From contig NW_003314346.1 of assembly GCF_000143415.4 (NCBI RefSeq), forward strand, positions 195,939-259,938: DNA of 64,000 nt, written 5' to 3'. The notes beneath the pieces are model-generated. The model had not been told where the DNA came from. It worked only from the letters and a program-made list of their open reading frames with translations, and made no database searches. Below are positions 10,587 to 22,033 of this stretch, in pieces (the first letter of the stretch is position 1; each line of letters opens with the position of its first letter). The position numbers were made by a program, and so were the translations under genes. The stretch comes from Selaginella moellendorffii (Eukaryota > Streptophyta > Lycopodiopsida > Selaginellales > Selaginellaceae).

Positions 10587-12427
10587 AAATGTGTGAGACA
10601 CAAAATCCCTAGGCCCCAAAGTGGAGCCGGAAGGGTGCCACATGGTAGTGGCCGAAACGAGAGCCAAACGAGCGTAACACGTTTGGACCAAAAGCTCCGA
10701 CTTGAAAAGTCAAGAGCGGGAGTGGAACTCCCAACGAAGTGCTCGAGGAACGAGCACGAAGCGAGCAAAAGGGAGGCTCCAAAAAGGGACCCAAAAGGAC
10801 CAACACATGACACGTGGGAGTGTCCGAGATGGACTATAGTTGGAGTCCGAAATGGAGTCCGAGATGGACCCGAGATGGAGTCCGAGATGGAGTCCGAAGT
10901 GGAGTCCGAGGTGGACCCGAGATGGACCCGAGTTGGAGTCCGAAGTGGAGTCCGAGATGGACCCGAGATGGAGTCCGAGATGGAGTCCGAGATGGAGTCC
11001 GAGGTGGACCCGAGATGGACCCGAGTTGGAGTCCGAAGTGGAGTCCGAGATGGAGTCCGAGATGGAGTCCGAGGTGGACCCGAGATGGACCCGAGTTGGA
11101 GCCCGAAGTGGAGTCCGAGATGGACCCGAGATGGAGTCCGAGATGGAGTCCGAGATGGAGTCCGAGGTGGACCCGAGATGGACCCGAAATGGAGTCCGAG
11201 ATGGAGTCCGAGATGGACCCGAGATGGAGTCCGAGATGGGGTTCGAGATGGACCCGAGATGGACCCGAGATGGAGTCCGAGATGGAGTCCGAGATGGAGT
11301 CCGAAGTCGAGACCGAGACCGGGACCGAGACTGGGACCGAGACCGAGACCGAGACCGAGATCGGGACCGAGACCGAGTCCGAGTCCGAGTCCGAGTCCGA
11401 GTCCGAGTCTGAGGCCGGAGCCTGAGAGGGTGAAAGCCCAAAGCATTCGTCTCCCAGACCCTGGGGGGTTTGGTGAGCTCCAAAAGTATAGTAGGGGGGG
11501 AGGACTGCAGTGGAGCCAGTTTGGCCAGGAAAGGCCAGTTTGGCCCAGGAAGGCCGGACCCAGTGTTGGGTGATGAGCTGCCCACTGGGAAGTCCAAGAC
11601 TAGAGTGAACACGGACCGACAAGCGGGGTAGCTTGGTGAAGTGTTCAAGAGCCGGCTTTAGTTCCCCCGGGAGATCGACTGGCTGATGCTCCCAGTCCAA
11701 GTGTGGGTGGCACTACCTACTTGGATACCTGGTGTGGCTCAACGGAACCCGCTCTAAGCCCCTGGCCAGAGCACCCAAGGGCAGAAGGCGAGGAGAGTAC
11801 CCAGGTGGCTCGCGTAAGGCCACGGTGTTCCGAAATGTTGTCCCAAAGGCCCAGACTGTGGAAAGGAAGAGGAGCAGTCCTCTGGGGTAGTGACCAAGGA
11901 CACAGTCGTGTGGTGAGGAAGTCCCAGAGGACCGTGGGACTTAGTGGTCGGGCCTGTGGGTCTCGATCCAGTGGCAGTGTTGGAAAACACGGCCAGGGGC
12001 AGAAAGGGACTTAGTGGGGACTGACAGAGGGATATTGGGGAAGGCTATTCCCCTTGTCGGTGGGCATCCTAAGGATGCTAAGGAGTGGATCTGAGATGAC
12101 CACTCACGGATGGTTTGCCTAGTCTTGGAGAGCCAAGATGGTGATGCAAGTGGTATTGGACTACCAGTGTGGCAAAGGTGATCGGGCATGGCCTTAGCGT
12201 AACGAGCTGCTATGTCGGTGGTACCTTTGAGTGTCGGTCATGGGATCGGACACGTGGAGCACTTTGACCAAGTGCAAATGTTGAGTGGCATGGATGCCAT
12301 TCTCGGGGCTAGTAAGTCCTAAGTCCTGGATTGGACTTATGGAGGTTGCGAATGAGACTCCTCCAAGTGGTCAGAGGTGTGGCTAAGTGACGAAAGTAGA
12401 ATGGAAAATTTAGTCGCTTACAAAATG
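10587..12427 (+). mobile_element. Solo LTR of type B with 5-bp TSD
   Basis: The LTR proper is 10592-12422 (1,831 bp), starting TGTGAGACAC and ending CGCTTACA. AAATG is duplicated at 10587-10591 and 12423-12427. Copy 2 of the transposon has the uninterrupted site. The LTR contains a GAGTCCGAGATG/GACCCGAGATGG minisatellite (10822-11412). No internal retrotransposon sequence remains, so recombination between the two LTRs of a full element is the likely origin. The long frames across the minisatellite are an artefact of its repeat unit. Confidence 0.93.
10822..11412 (+). repeat. Purine-rich minisatellite in solo LTR B
   Basis: Tandem 12-bp-based units such as GAGTCCGAGATG and GACCCGAGATGG, shifting to GACCGAGACCGG and GAGTCCGAGTCC near the end. 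Copies at 20176-20716 and 31668-32100 (inverted) differ in unit number. Confidence 0.92.
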
Positions 12428-13367
12428 CCCCTGAAACATTGTAAGGCTCGTGTGGTCTCATGTGGTGTCCGATCGAGATTCTTCTTTGCAGGGTCATCAA
12501 GAAGGACATTGTATACCATTCTGTAAAATCTAGTTGCGATCTAACGGTTGGATCTCCAGGAAACTCAAAACAATCTCGCGCGTGTTAGAATATTCTAGGA
12601 ATATACTCCTATGTGCTCCTGAAAATGGCATGCGGCCCCACGCCATTCAAGAGATAACGCCAGATGACGCCGAGCATTTTTTGGTGCATTTTTTGGGATC
12701 AAAATTGCATGAGCCCACATGCTTGAACGTCACATCAAATCCTCTGACAATTTATTTAGCTGAACATCTGGCATTTTTGGAAATACAAGATGCTTTGGAA
12801 TATCCAATCATGCATGGTATAAATATAGCGAGGGTATTAAATGATATCCCAATCATGATCTTTCTTTTGGATTTCACGTGTATGCAGTCCGAGGAATGAT
12901 GACGTTGCGGATTTCTTTTGGATTTCACGCATGCGCGCGCCGATCCAGAAATTAATGGTGGCACCCAAGTCCGAGAAATGATGACGTGGCGGGATTACCA
13001 ACCGTCGTGACATTTCGCGCGTGTGAGGTTAGGTTTTGCATTTTGCTTCGTACTCGCGCTCGCATCGCGCTCCCACTTCTCTACAGGTTTCTCGTGTGCA
13101 TCGGCGTCCACTCGCGCTTGCATCACACTCGCGCTCGCATCGTGCTCGTGTGCATCGGCGTCCACTTCAAGACACACCCAGTTTGTAACTTCGCCGCCAA
13201 CTCCGCCGCCCACTCCGCCACCCACACGCAGCCCACTTGGCGTCCCGGGAGATTTCAGCGCCACTCTCCAACTGTAAGTGGCAGAGTAGCCTTGCTGCTA
13301 CGATCCGCTGCACACACAGTGCACATTCGCCAGCGATTCCGGTTGTCACGCCTCCATTCGGCTTCAA

Positions 13368-14428
13368 ATGGTAAGTCTTTTAGGCCAAGTAGAAAATGGC
13401 ATGAGGCCACATGCCATTCAGTAGCAACATTGGCATGCACCGATTGGGCTCTCAAGTGCAGTCCGGTTACAGATGGCGTTTAGCCTCACGCCATCTTAGG
13501 ATGCAGCCTCAAGACATCTGATGCAGTGGTGAATGGCGTGTGGCCTCACGTTATTTCCAGCTACTAGTTTTTCATCTGTCAGCTCTAATTGTTGTGCATT
13601 TCTGAACAGGCGAGGAATTGCGTTCTTCTTCCAGCCACTGTCAATGTGGATGCAGAGAAGGGGGAGGAGCTCACCAGTTGGACTTTCGGGATGGAAGGCG
13701 AGGATCTGAGGCTGTACAACACAGATGGTGGGAGAAAAGAATGCATGGGGATCCTCATCCAAGTGACAGACACTCCATGCAGTTCCATGCAAGAATATGG
13801 ACTGGCACTTGTGGTAGAGACAGCGTCTGCCTTCAAGATCCACCTTGCACATCCTAGCAGCTTCCCGGAGGGGGGCAGCGGCTATGAGGAATTCCTAGAG
13901 GGAGCTAGGGAGAGGTTGTCTAGGAGGCCCACAATTTCAAAGACGCTGCGGGTCTATGAAGATCACATGGAATCCACGGACCTCACCTACGGCGATGTTC
14001 AAAAACTATATTCCAACATTGAGCCGTTGAGAGTGACTCTAGTTCGCGAAGCAAAGGGGAAGGGGGTCGATCTGGAAACTACCTCAAAGCAGAAAAGGGT
14101 GGTCAAGCTCAAGCCGACGTCCGACTCTCCTGCTCCAAAAAAGAAGCTACTCAGTGATGCCATTGCCTCGGGTTCGAACACTACACCCACCAAAAAGAAG
14201 AGCCGCAAAGAGCAGAAAGAGCAAGAAGAGGCAGCAAAAATCGTCGCAGATAATAGTACTTGTTACTATTCCAACAAAGTATATACAATCGACGTGAGCC
14301 GTATCGACATCCAAAGCAAATACAACCATAGGCTAGTATCTGATGAGTGGGTGGAGAAATTGAAGCAGAAGAGTGATGAAATTCCAAGATTATTGTATAG
14401 GCGTTGGAGGCAAAAAATAACAGTCTGA
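13368..14428 (+). CDS. Gene B, internally deleted form (273 aa, two exons)
   Basis: Exon 1 ends in ATG followed by GTAAGT (ATG at 13368-13370). The intron 13371-13609 ends CTGAACAG and exon 2 runs 13610-14428. The start codon is therefore complete at the end of exon 1 and the protein begins MARNCVLLPATV. It keeps the N-terminal domain, a Lys-rich segment (PKKKLL, TKKKSRKEQKEQ) and only the first part of the ParB-like domain (YTIDVSRIDIQSKYNHR). It then jumps in frame to the last codons of gene B (SDEIPRLLYRR). Copy 3 shows the missing 4.6 kb. The intron contains three copies of the 22-bp palindrome. If made, the protein lacks most of the ParB-like domain and all of the phosphatase domain. Confidence 0.7.
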
Positions 14429-14846
14429 GATGGCATGTATTTATTTAAAAATGTAACTTATTATGGCATGGGGTTCCATGCCATTGTATTAATATTAAAA
14501 GACAATTCTTTGAGAGGATTTGCATTATACTAGAAGTGTTACAGCATGTTATTGGAAGTCTACGAAGTTGTTTTATTAATAATGGGAAAGTAAAGATTGA
14601 ATGGGGACTTGGGCTCCACCTAGACTCGGAGCAACTGAGCCAATATTAAAAGGATGGAAAGAAATTGGACGACGATGACAAGGAGAAGAGAGAGGTGAAG
14701 CAGTGGCAGGGGGAGGAGAAGTGATTGAGTAGACATTTCCTTGTTTAAAAAAAAATGGCATGTGCCTCAATGCAGTTGAATTTTGTTATATTTATATACT
14801 ATATAAAGGTTTGGAAACCTTATTTTACAAGTGGGATAATGACAAT

Positions 14847-14870
14847 TCCCACTTTAACGAAATAGAGCTT
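14847..14870 (-). repeat. Right terminal inverted repeat, copy 1
   Basis: Perfect 24-bp reverse complement of 5024-5047, followed by TSD AGTT at 14871-14874. Confidence 0.95.
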
Positions 14871-15013
14871 AGTTGAAATCAAGTAGGACCAAGTAGGAAC
14901 TGGTACAATAGGCGAGAACCTTGGCGAGAGAATTTAGCTAAAAAGCCAAGGCAATGTTGGTCGGATAGATGAGGTAAGCTGGCAAATTGGAAAGGAAAAA
15001 TTTGTGGCTTACA
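14871..15013 (+). repeat. C2 5' LTR, remaining 3' part
   Basis: The AGTT duplicate and then GAAATCAAGTAGGACC through GTGGCTTACA match the last 140 bp or so of the C1 LTRs. The LTR ends in CA at 15013. Confidence 0.88.
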
Positions 15014-15016
15014 ATT

Positions 15017-15028
15017 TGGTATCGAAGC
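15017..15028 (+). promoter_or_regulatory. C2 primer binding site (degenerate)
   Basis: TGGTATCGAAGC lies three bases after the LTR end. It is one base different from the C1 site TGGTATCGGAGC and fits an initiator-Met-type PBS. Confidence 0.8.
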
Positions 15029-15072
15029 CTTTTCCTCAGTTCTAGCGAAGGATAGAGGTAGATTTCTGGGAG

Positions 15073-17063
15073 ATGGCAAAGGTAGGGCAAAAACAAACCA
15101 AAGCGGAGATGGAACTTCCTCTAGAGCTGGAGCCTCTGATCGAACAAGAGGCTATGAATGAGGAATCTTTGCATGAAGAGGACTCCAGTGAGGAAACCTC
15201 CAAACAAGAGTCCGGTGGTGAGGTTCAGTCGTGCAAGGCTTGATTGAACGTTCTAGAAGGACAATTGGCACAGACCAATGCCCTGCTAGAGACTCTCATA
15301 CGCAAGCTAAGGCATGACGAGAAGCGGAAGAAAAGGCAAAAGACTATGGATGCTAGTAATGTAGAAGGTGCAGACCCTTCAGTAGGGACTAAGGTAGAAC
15401 CAAACAAGGTCAAACAAACCGAAGTGGAATTAGTCCCTCAGGCAGTTCCCAAGTACAAACCAAAGCCCCCACCGGTCTTCAAGGGAGTGAATGATTATAA
15501 GGTGGTGGAGGATTGATTTTACAATATGGAGGATTACTTTCGAGCATTGCGGTTACCGAGCTTGGAGAAGGTCCCATATGCAAAACCATACTTGGCAGAT
15601 AATGCCAAGTCTTAGTGGAGAATGACAGAGGCCAACAAAGGACCGGTGACCATTTGGGAAATGATGAAGGCGAGGATTCGCGCGACTTATGTTCCTCCGA
15701 ATGCTACTCTGCATCTAAGGGATGAGCTGAGTAGGCTGAAGCAAACCAGAACCATTCAAGAGTATGTGAATGGGTTTATGGCAAAGAGGATACTGGTCAC
15801 GGATATGGGTGATATGGATGTGTTCCATGCCTTCATATCAGGCTTGCAAACCTAGGCTCGTGGTGAGGTGATATGTTAGAACCCGACCAACTACAAGGAA
15901 GCATTGGATGCGGCTATCAAGGTGCATTTTAATGATAACCTGCGAAAGGGGAACACAACGAGGTCGGGGTCCATGTTTAGCAAAGGGGCCAAACCAAGGA
16001 GAACATATAGCAAAGGGAAACTCAAGAGGAGTTTCTCTAAGAATGAGTCCTCGGGGTTCCAGAAAGGAAAATTCAATGGCCAACGAGCAAGTACATAGGG
16101 GAGTCAAGCAAAAAGAGACAAACCCATGGATAAAAAGGTCAAGTCTTTTAGCAACGTGGGAAACAACGTATGCTACAACTGCGGTGAAGCGGGATACTTC
16201 TTGAGGGAATGTCCCTACCCGAAGAAGGCCAGAGCCAATATGGCCATTAAGTTAAGAAATCCAAACTAAGGTATATGATCCAGTCCCTAGCTCAAAGTTA
16301 CTCATTACACGAGCAACTTTGGTAGAGAGTCATTTGTGACATCTACTAGCCCTCTGAGGGAAGCTCGGAAGTAGCTTTGTTAAAATCCTTATTGACACAG
16401 GTGCTTCGGATAATTTTGTGGCTGTAGACATAGTCCAGCAAGCAGGATTAACGGTACAATGGCTGGGTGAACCAAGGACGATAGAGTTTGTTCAAGGTAG
16501 CCAAAGCACCGATGAGATACTTCGACAAGTGAGAGTCGAAGTAGGGACATGGAAAGTAGATATGGATTTCACCATGTTGGACATGGCGGGATTTGATGTA
16601 ATCTTTGGGATGGATTGGTTCAATCGGTTCATAGTAGCCTTGCATGGACAAAGGAGGAACCTTGTGGTATTAGCGAATGCCCGGGGAAAATGATCTAGGG
16701 TGGAGGCTCAGGATCTAAAGGTAGGGCAATGTAAGGCCAAAGACTCCTGCTTAAACCTGGTGTCCACAAGTGGACAACTCACTAAAGGAACCAAGGTAGC
16801 ATTTTTGTGGTTACTCTCAGTGAAGAGTGACAAAAAGACAAGAACAGAAGAAGTACCTTTAGTGATCTAGCGGGAATTGGACCAATTCTAGGATACCATG
16901 CCAGAGGAGCTACCAGCGGGGTTGCCCCCCACACGACCGATAGAACACAAGATTGAGCTGGTCGAGGGTGCTAAGGTGGTGGTTCGTCCCCCCTATTGTT
17001 TGAATGAAAAAGAACTCGAGGAGCTCAAGCGCCAACTAGAAGAGTTGGTGGACAAATGGTATG
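15073..17063 (+). pseudogene. C2 gag to early pol pseudogene
   Basis: Parallels C1 codons 1 to about 670. Recognisable are the acidic Gag N-terminus, the Gag core ([15 protein letters not shown]), a zinc knuckle ([14 protein letters not shown], with the family His changed to Tyr), an aspartic protease ([11 protein letters not shown]) and the linker to RT. In-frame stops appear repeatedly (for example in the early Gag, at the former Trp codons and after the zinc knuckle), plus small indels. Many stops are TAG or TGA where C1 has TGG, CAG or CGA, which fits C-to-T decay of methylated sequence. The reading is cut at 17063 by element D. Confidence 0.9.
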
Positions 17064-18143
17064 TGTCGCAAATGTGACTTCAGGTATCGAAAGTTACCTG
17101 TCGACCAGTCCTTTCGGATATTCTTTCTTTACTGCCACGATAGCAGGAGGTTGGTATTGCTGGATCCATTATTAGTCTCCGCCTGAGCTAGTTGAGAAAC
17201 TGGTCATCACATGTGCACTTAGACCGGTAGGGCACTAAGGAAGCAAATCTTAAGTTGTCATTTGTGAAGCAGACTTGACACGGTGATGAGAAACTCATGA
17301 TGTTGACTTGCACTTGCTAGTGTTGGGAACCCCTGCAATATTGAGCTTGGTCCCTCAATATTCGCTAGATGATAGCTTACCGTGTCTGCCAAACACCCTC
17401 GCTATCATGCCCTTTGTGTTAGTCTCATTTCAGTCCCAAATGCTATTTATGAAAAGTGTCCAGATTTGCTCATTTGCATATCTACGGAATGTAGAGATCG
17501 GCCTGAACACAATGGAGTTTGTCCCGTGTCCAAATTCACAATCTAGGGACATTCTATATTTAGTTTCCTCAAGGGGGAGGGGGGGGGCTGTGGGGGGTTC
17601 CAAATGTATAGTAGGGATAGTGGGTAAGTCGGGCATGGCTGACCAACCTGAGGCATAGTCTAGCTCCCGCTTGCGTGCCTGTCCTTGTTCTACATCCGGC
17701 TTGGGTCTAAGCCCAAGTTCCATTCCATGCTAGCTGGTGGAGTACCCATGTCCTCACGTTAGGCCACCGGTATGCTGAAATAACGCCAGACTCCGTTTGG
17801 CTCTGTTTTGCGTGCTAGTCTTGGCATTAGGATGCTGGTTGCTCCAGGACTGTTCCAAGTCGCTCCGGGCTCTTGTCCCTTCGCTCCTTGGGCTGTATGC
17901 TTGGGAGTTGCTCCATGGTTCGGTTCCATCACTCCTTGGCTCTATGCTTGGGAGTTTGGCATTGTTCCTTCATTCAGTGGCCCAAGGTCCTCAACCTCAT
18001 ATTCCACACCACTGTCCTTTGGACATGTGGCATGTGACACATGGCATCTGTCACGTGGCACAAAGAGGGTTTAGGTTCTACTTCGTGGTGTTATCCTATG
18101 GTAAATCACTATAGGATAAAGGATAAAAACCATGTGCACTACA
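17064..18143 (+). repeat. Element D 5' LTR
   Basis: Starts TGTCGCAAATG and ends GTGCACTACA (1,080 bp). Relative to the 3' LTR it lacks a block of about 80 bp containing GAAAGCCCAAAGCG just before the G run. It contains the GGTTCCAAATGTATAGTAGG module shared with LTR types B and C. Confidence 0.92.
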
Positions 18144-18145
18144 TT

Positions 18146-18157
18146 TGGTATCAGAGG
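18146..18157 (+). promoter_or_regulatory. Element D primer binding site
   Basis: TGGTATCAGAGG directly after the 5' LTR, close to the classical plant initiator-Met PBS TGGTATCAGAGC. Confidence 0.85.
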
Positions 18158-19169
18158 ATGAGTCTTGGTGAGTACTATCCAATGAGATTGGGCAACTATC
18201 TCATTGCATACGCAGAGATGAAAACGATGATCCAAGTGGCTACACGTTTGGGTGCAAAGACTTTGCAATCGTTCCTTGGGTATGGATTTGGTTACCATTT
18301 GTACCGCATTGTGTGAGCTTGCTCTTGGGCTCATAAGAAGGATTGAGTTGTACCGTTAGCACGAGTTTGAGCTTGGGCTTGTGAGTGAGGCACATTAGCA
18401 ACTCGAGGTTACATTTTGAGTTGGCAAGATTAATGTTAGCCTATCGGTGGTTCCATGAGATGTTCCATGTACCGTGGGTGAAAGTAAGCTTTCCTTGGGT
18501 TTGCTATGAGTGGCAAATAGGCTAGTTCGTAACTATTTAGCACGGCACTAGTGGATCCTTCCTAGGCATGATTATGGGAGAATCAATCAAGACTGTGGGG
18601 ATTGGTCTATTGATTCAAGTAATCATTACTGTGCTCTCTCATAAACTTTTCTTGGATTGAACTGAAAGTAGTGCGAATGCAAGCTTGAGGTTTAGTCAAG
18701 ATGAGGCTGGAAAGAGAGTCATCAGGAACGAAGGATCAAACACGTAAATCATTTTCTCTTCTTGGAGAGATGAATTGCAACGAGGTGTTAACTCATTGCT
18801 TATGTTCACATCATGCAAACAAGAGTCCCTATCTTGATGCATATTGGAGATGATGGTCTTACAATGGTGAGTTGTAGGATGGATAGCGGTGAAGTGCTAT
18901 ACCATTTTGTCTAGGCTTGCTATTGGAAGACTTGGGTTGCAATGCTCAATTCTTTTCCAGGGAACTTTGTTATTGCTCCTTGAGAAGCTTGGTGTTGGAT
19001 TAGTGTTGAGTTTTGTTGGAAAGAGAGTGGCATGAGTTTGTCCATGTTGTGAACAAAAGTTAATGGTGTTAGGTGTTGTAAATCTCTATTGATGGGGTGT
19101 GGCATTTATGTTGAATTTTGTCGAATTAAGTTGGCACTTGATATTCACATAAACCTTTGCAATAATGAC
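18158..19169 (+). other. Element D internal region, left part (non-coding)
   Basis: G/T-rich sequence without gag or pol similarity. It is interrupted at 19175 by element B and continues at 32336. Confidence 0.75.
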
Positions 19170-19174
19170 ATAGG

Positions 19175-20948
19175 TGTAAGCGACTAAATTTTCCATTCTA
19201 CTTTAGTCACTTAACCACACCTTCGACCACTTGGAGGAGTCTCACTCACAACCTCCTTAGCCCAATTCAGGACTTGGGACTTGCTAGCCCCGAGAATGGC
19301 ATCCTTGCCACTCAACACTTGCACATGGTCCAAGTGCTCCACGTGTCCGGTCCCAAGACCGACACCCAAAGGTACCACTGACATCTCGGCCCGTTACGCT
19401 AAGGCCATGCCCACTCACTTTTGCTGCACTAGTGGTCCAATACCACTGGCATCACCATCCCGTCTCGCCAAGACTGGGCCATGTGTCCACGAGGGGTCAT
19501 CCTAGATCCACTCCTTAGCATCCTTAGGATGCCCACAGACTTGGGGAATCGCCTTCCCCAAAGTCCCTTTTTCAGTTCCTACCAAGTCCCTTTCTGCCCC
19601 TGGCCGTGTTTGACAACACTGCCACTGGATCGAGGCCCACAGGCCCGACCACTAAGTCCCACGGTCCTCTGGGACTTCCTCACCTCACGACTGTGTCCTT
19701 GGTCACTACCCCAGAGGACTGCTCCTCTTCCTTTCCACAGTCTAGGCCTTTGGGGCAACTTTTCGGAACACCGTGGCCTTACGCGAGCCACCTGGGTACT
19801 CTCCCCGCCTTTCGCCTTTAGGTGCTCTAGCCATGGGCTTAGAGCGAGGTTCCGTTGAGCCACACCTGGTATCCAAGTAGGTAGTGCCACCCACACTTGG
19901 ACTGGGAGCATCGGCCAGTCGATCTCCCGGGGGAACTAGAGCCGGCTCTTGAACACTTCACCAAGCTACCCCGCTTGTCGGTCCGTGTTCACTCTAGTCT
20001 TGGACTTCCCAGTGGGCAGCTCATCACCCAACACTGGGTCCGGCCTTCCTGGGCCAAACTGGCCTTTCCTGGCCAAACTGGCTCCACTGCAGTCCTCCCC
20101 CTACTATACTTTTGGGGCTCACCAAACCCCCCAGGGTCTGGGAGACGAACGCTTTGGGCTTTCACCCTCTCAGGCTCCGGACTCAGACTCGGACTCGGAC
20201 TCGGACTCGGACTCGGACTCGGACTCGGACTCGGATTCGGACTCGGACTCGGGCTCGGGCTCGGTCTCGGCCTCGGCCTCGGTCTCGGTCCCGATCTCGG
20301 TCTCGGTCTCGGTCTCGGTCCCGGTCTCAGTCCCGGTCTTGGTCTCGACTTCGGACTCCATCTCGGACTCCATCTCGGGTCCATCTCGGGTCCATCTCGG
20401 ACTCCATCTCGGACTCCATCTCGGGTCCATCTCAGACTCCATCTCGGACTCCATCTGGGGTCCATCTCGGGTCCACCTCGGACTCCATCTCGGACTCCAT
20501 CTCGGACTCCATCTCGGACTCCATCTCGGGTCCATCTCGGACTCCACTTCGGACTCCAACTCGGACTCCACTTCGGACTCCAACTCGGGTCCATCTCGGG
20601 TCCACCTCGGACTCCACTTCGGACTCCAACTCGGGTCCATCTCGGACTCCACTTCGGACTCCAACTCGAGTCCATCTCGGACTCCACTTCGGACTCCAAC
20701 TCGAGTCCATCTCGGACACTCCCACGTGTCATGTGTTGGTCCTTTTGGGTCCCTTTTTGGAGCCTCGCCTTTTGCTCTCTTCGTGCTCGTTCCTCGAGCA
20801 CTTCGTTGGGAGTTCCACTCCCGCTCTTGACTTTTCAAGTCGGAGCTTTTGGTCCAAACGTGTTACGCTCGTTTGGCTCTCGCTTCGGCCACTACCATGT
20901 GGCGCCCTTCCGGCTCCACTTTGGGGCCTAGGGATTTTGTGTCTCACA
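19175..20948 (-). repeat. Element B 3' LTR
   Basis: 1,774 bp; on the minus strand it runs TGTGAGACAC to TCGCTTACA. It contains a GGACTCCATCTC-type minisatellite (20176-20716) and the shared GAAAGCCCAAAGC module. Confidence 0.92.
20176..20716 (-). repeat. Minisatellite in element B 3' LTR
   Basis: Tandem GGACTCGGACTC, GGTCTCGGTCTC and GGACTCCATCTC units, the reverse complement of the array at 10822-11412. Confidence 0.92.
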
Positions 20949-20960
20949 ACTCCACCACCC
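20949..20960 (-). promoter_or_regulatory. Element B polypurine tract
   Basis: On the minus strand GGGTGGTGGAGT directly precedes the 3' LTR. The same motif, with ATCGAAC and CTATGGGTGG upstream, precedes the C1 and C2 3' LTRs. Confidence 0.75.
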
Positions 20961-21587
20961 ATAGATGAAGTTCGATGTCCTCATCGAACGGTAAACCCTT
21001 TCATAAAGTAACACCCACACGTGTTACCATTTCCATCCTTGGCACCTAGCCAATCTTTGTCTATGGCTTGACATCAAAGGCTCACCATGCCTTGTCCATC
21101 CTTTAAGGAGCGTAGTCTCTCCAACTTAGAGACTGATTGGACCACATGTAATGGTTCTCTCCTTTTATTGGTTTAGTTCTCGCTAAACCACTTAGAGACC
21201 CTTCTCTAAGTCAATCCCACTACTCCTTCTCGAGTAGTCTCAATTTCCATCGATATAACCTTTGCACTTTGGAACTTTGAATTTTGACTTCTTGGAGTCA
21301 ATTTCCTAGGTGTCTCCAACACCTTGCATTGCACAGATTGTGCGACTCCACTTCCCTATCCTAGGAAGTTCATTACTTGAGGGCACCATCATCCTCTCTT
21401 CTATTTCGTGCCACCTTGGGCACTAAGTTCCATTTATCACACTTTGTGCTAGGGTTGTCCATCGCCCTATCATTTGGCTACCTTACCGCTCCCTCCCTTG
21501 GAGCTTCCACTTTCGCCAAATCGGAGCAATTCGGAATCCCTCCTTGGAAACACACTTCCTTTCCCGCAACTTGTTAGCGTCCAACAC
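20961..21587 (-). other. Element B internal region (non-coding part)
   Basis: No gag or pol motif is seen and frames are short. It ends at the TSD ATTA (21588-21591) of DNA transposon copy 2 and resumes at 29389. Confidence 0.7.
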
Positions 21588-22033
21588 ATTAAAGCTCTAT
21601 TTCGTTAAAGTGGGAATTGTCATTATCCCACTTGTAAAATAAGGTTTCCAAACCTTTATATAGTATATAAATATAACAAAATTCAACTGCATTGAGGCAC
21701 ATGCCATTTTATTTTAAACAAGGAAATGTCTACTCAATCACTTCTCCTCCCCCTGCCACTGCTTCACCTTTCTCTTCTCCTTGTCATCGTCGTCCAATTT
21801 CTTTCCATCCTTTTAATATTGGCTCAGTTGCTCCGAGTCTAGGTGGAGCCCAAGTCCCCATTCAATCTTTACTTTCCCATTATTAATAAAACAACTTCGT
21901 AGACTTCCAATAACATGCTGTAACACTTCTAGTATAATGCAAATCCTCTCAAAGAATTGTCTTTTAATATTAATACAATGGCATGGAACCCCATGCCATA
22001 ATAAGTTACATTTTTAAATAAATACATGCCATC

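Larger units (their letters stand above)
8782..13367. promoter_or_regulatory. Intergenic region between divergent genes A and B of copy 1 (interrupted by a solo LTR)
   Basis: Without the nested LTR (10592-12427) this is about 2.75 kb and lies between two genes that start outward, so it should hold both promoters. It contains 22-bp palindromes (8864, 8935, 8970, 9142, 9239, 12625), a GC-rich tandem repeat (9356-9482), a telomere-like tract (10284-10314) and a CGCTCGCATCGCGCTC-type repeat (13045-13165) just upstream of gene B exon 1. No strong TATA box is evident. Confidence 0.5.
5024..14870 (-). mobile_element. DNA transposon copy 1 (palindrome-rich family, gene A on minus strand)
   Basis: Bounded by 24-bp inverted repeats beginning AAGCTCTATTTCGTTAAAGT and a 4-bp TSD. 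After removing the nested solo LTR it is about 8.0 kb. It contains gene A (transposase-like, minus), an intergenic region with GC-rich repeats and telomere-like repeats, and a truncated gene B (plus). Compared with copy 3 it lacks about 1.1 kb near the left end and about 4.6 kb of gene B. A 4-bp TSD with inverted repeats fits a cut-and-paste DNA transposon. The superfamily is uncertain; Sola is one group described with 4-bp TSDs. Bases 5048-5639 and 14429-14846 hold no recognised gene. Confidence 0.93.

Noticed and set aside
10449-11700. Long frames of 190-374 codons on both strands across the GAGTCCGAGATGG array
   Set aside because: The 12-bp-based repeat unit avoids stops in many frames. 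The products are low-complexity and the array sits in an LTR. The same applies to 19897-21011 and 31389-32357.
13589-13609. Upstream extension of the gene B frame (a TTG-initiated reading MLCISEQ)
   Set aside because: There is no ATG in that extension and it is intron sequence ending CTGAACAG. The ATG at the end of exon 1 splices directly to GCGAGG in all three copies.
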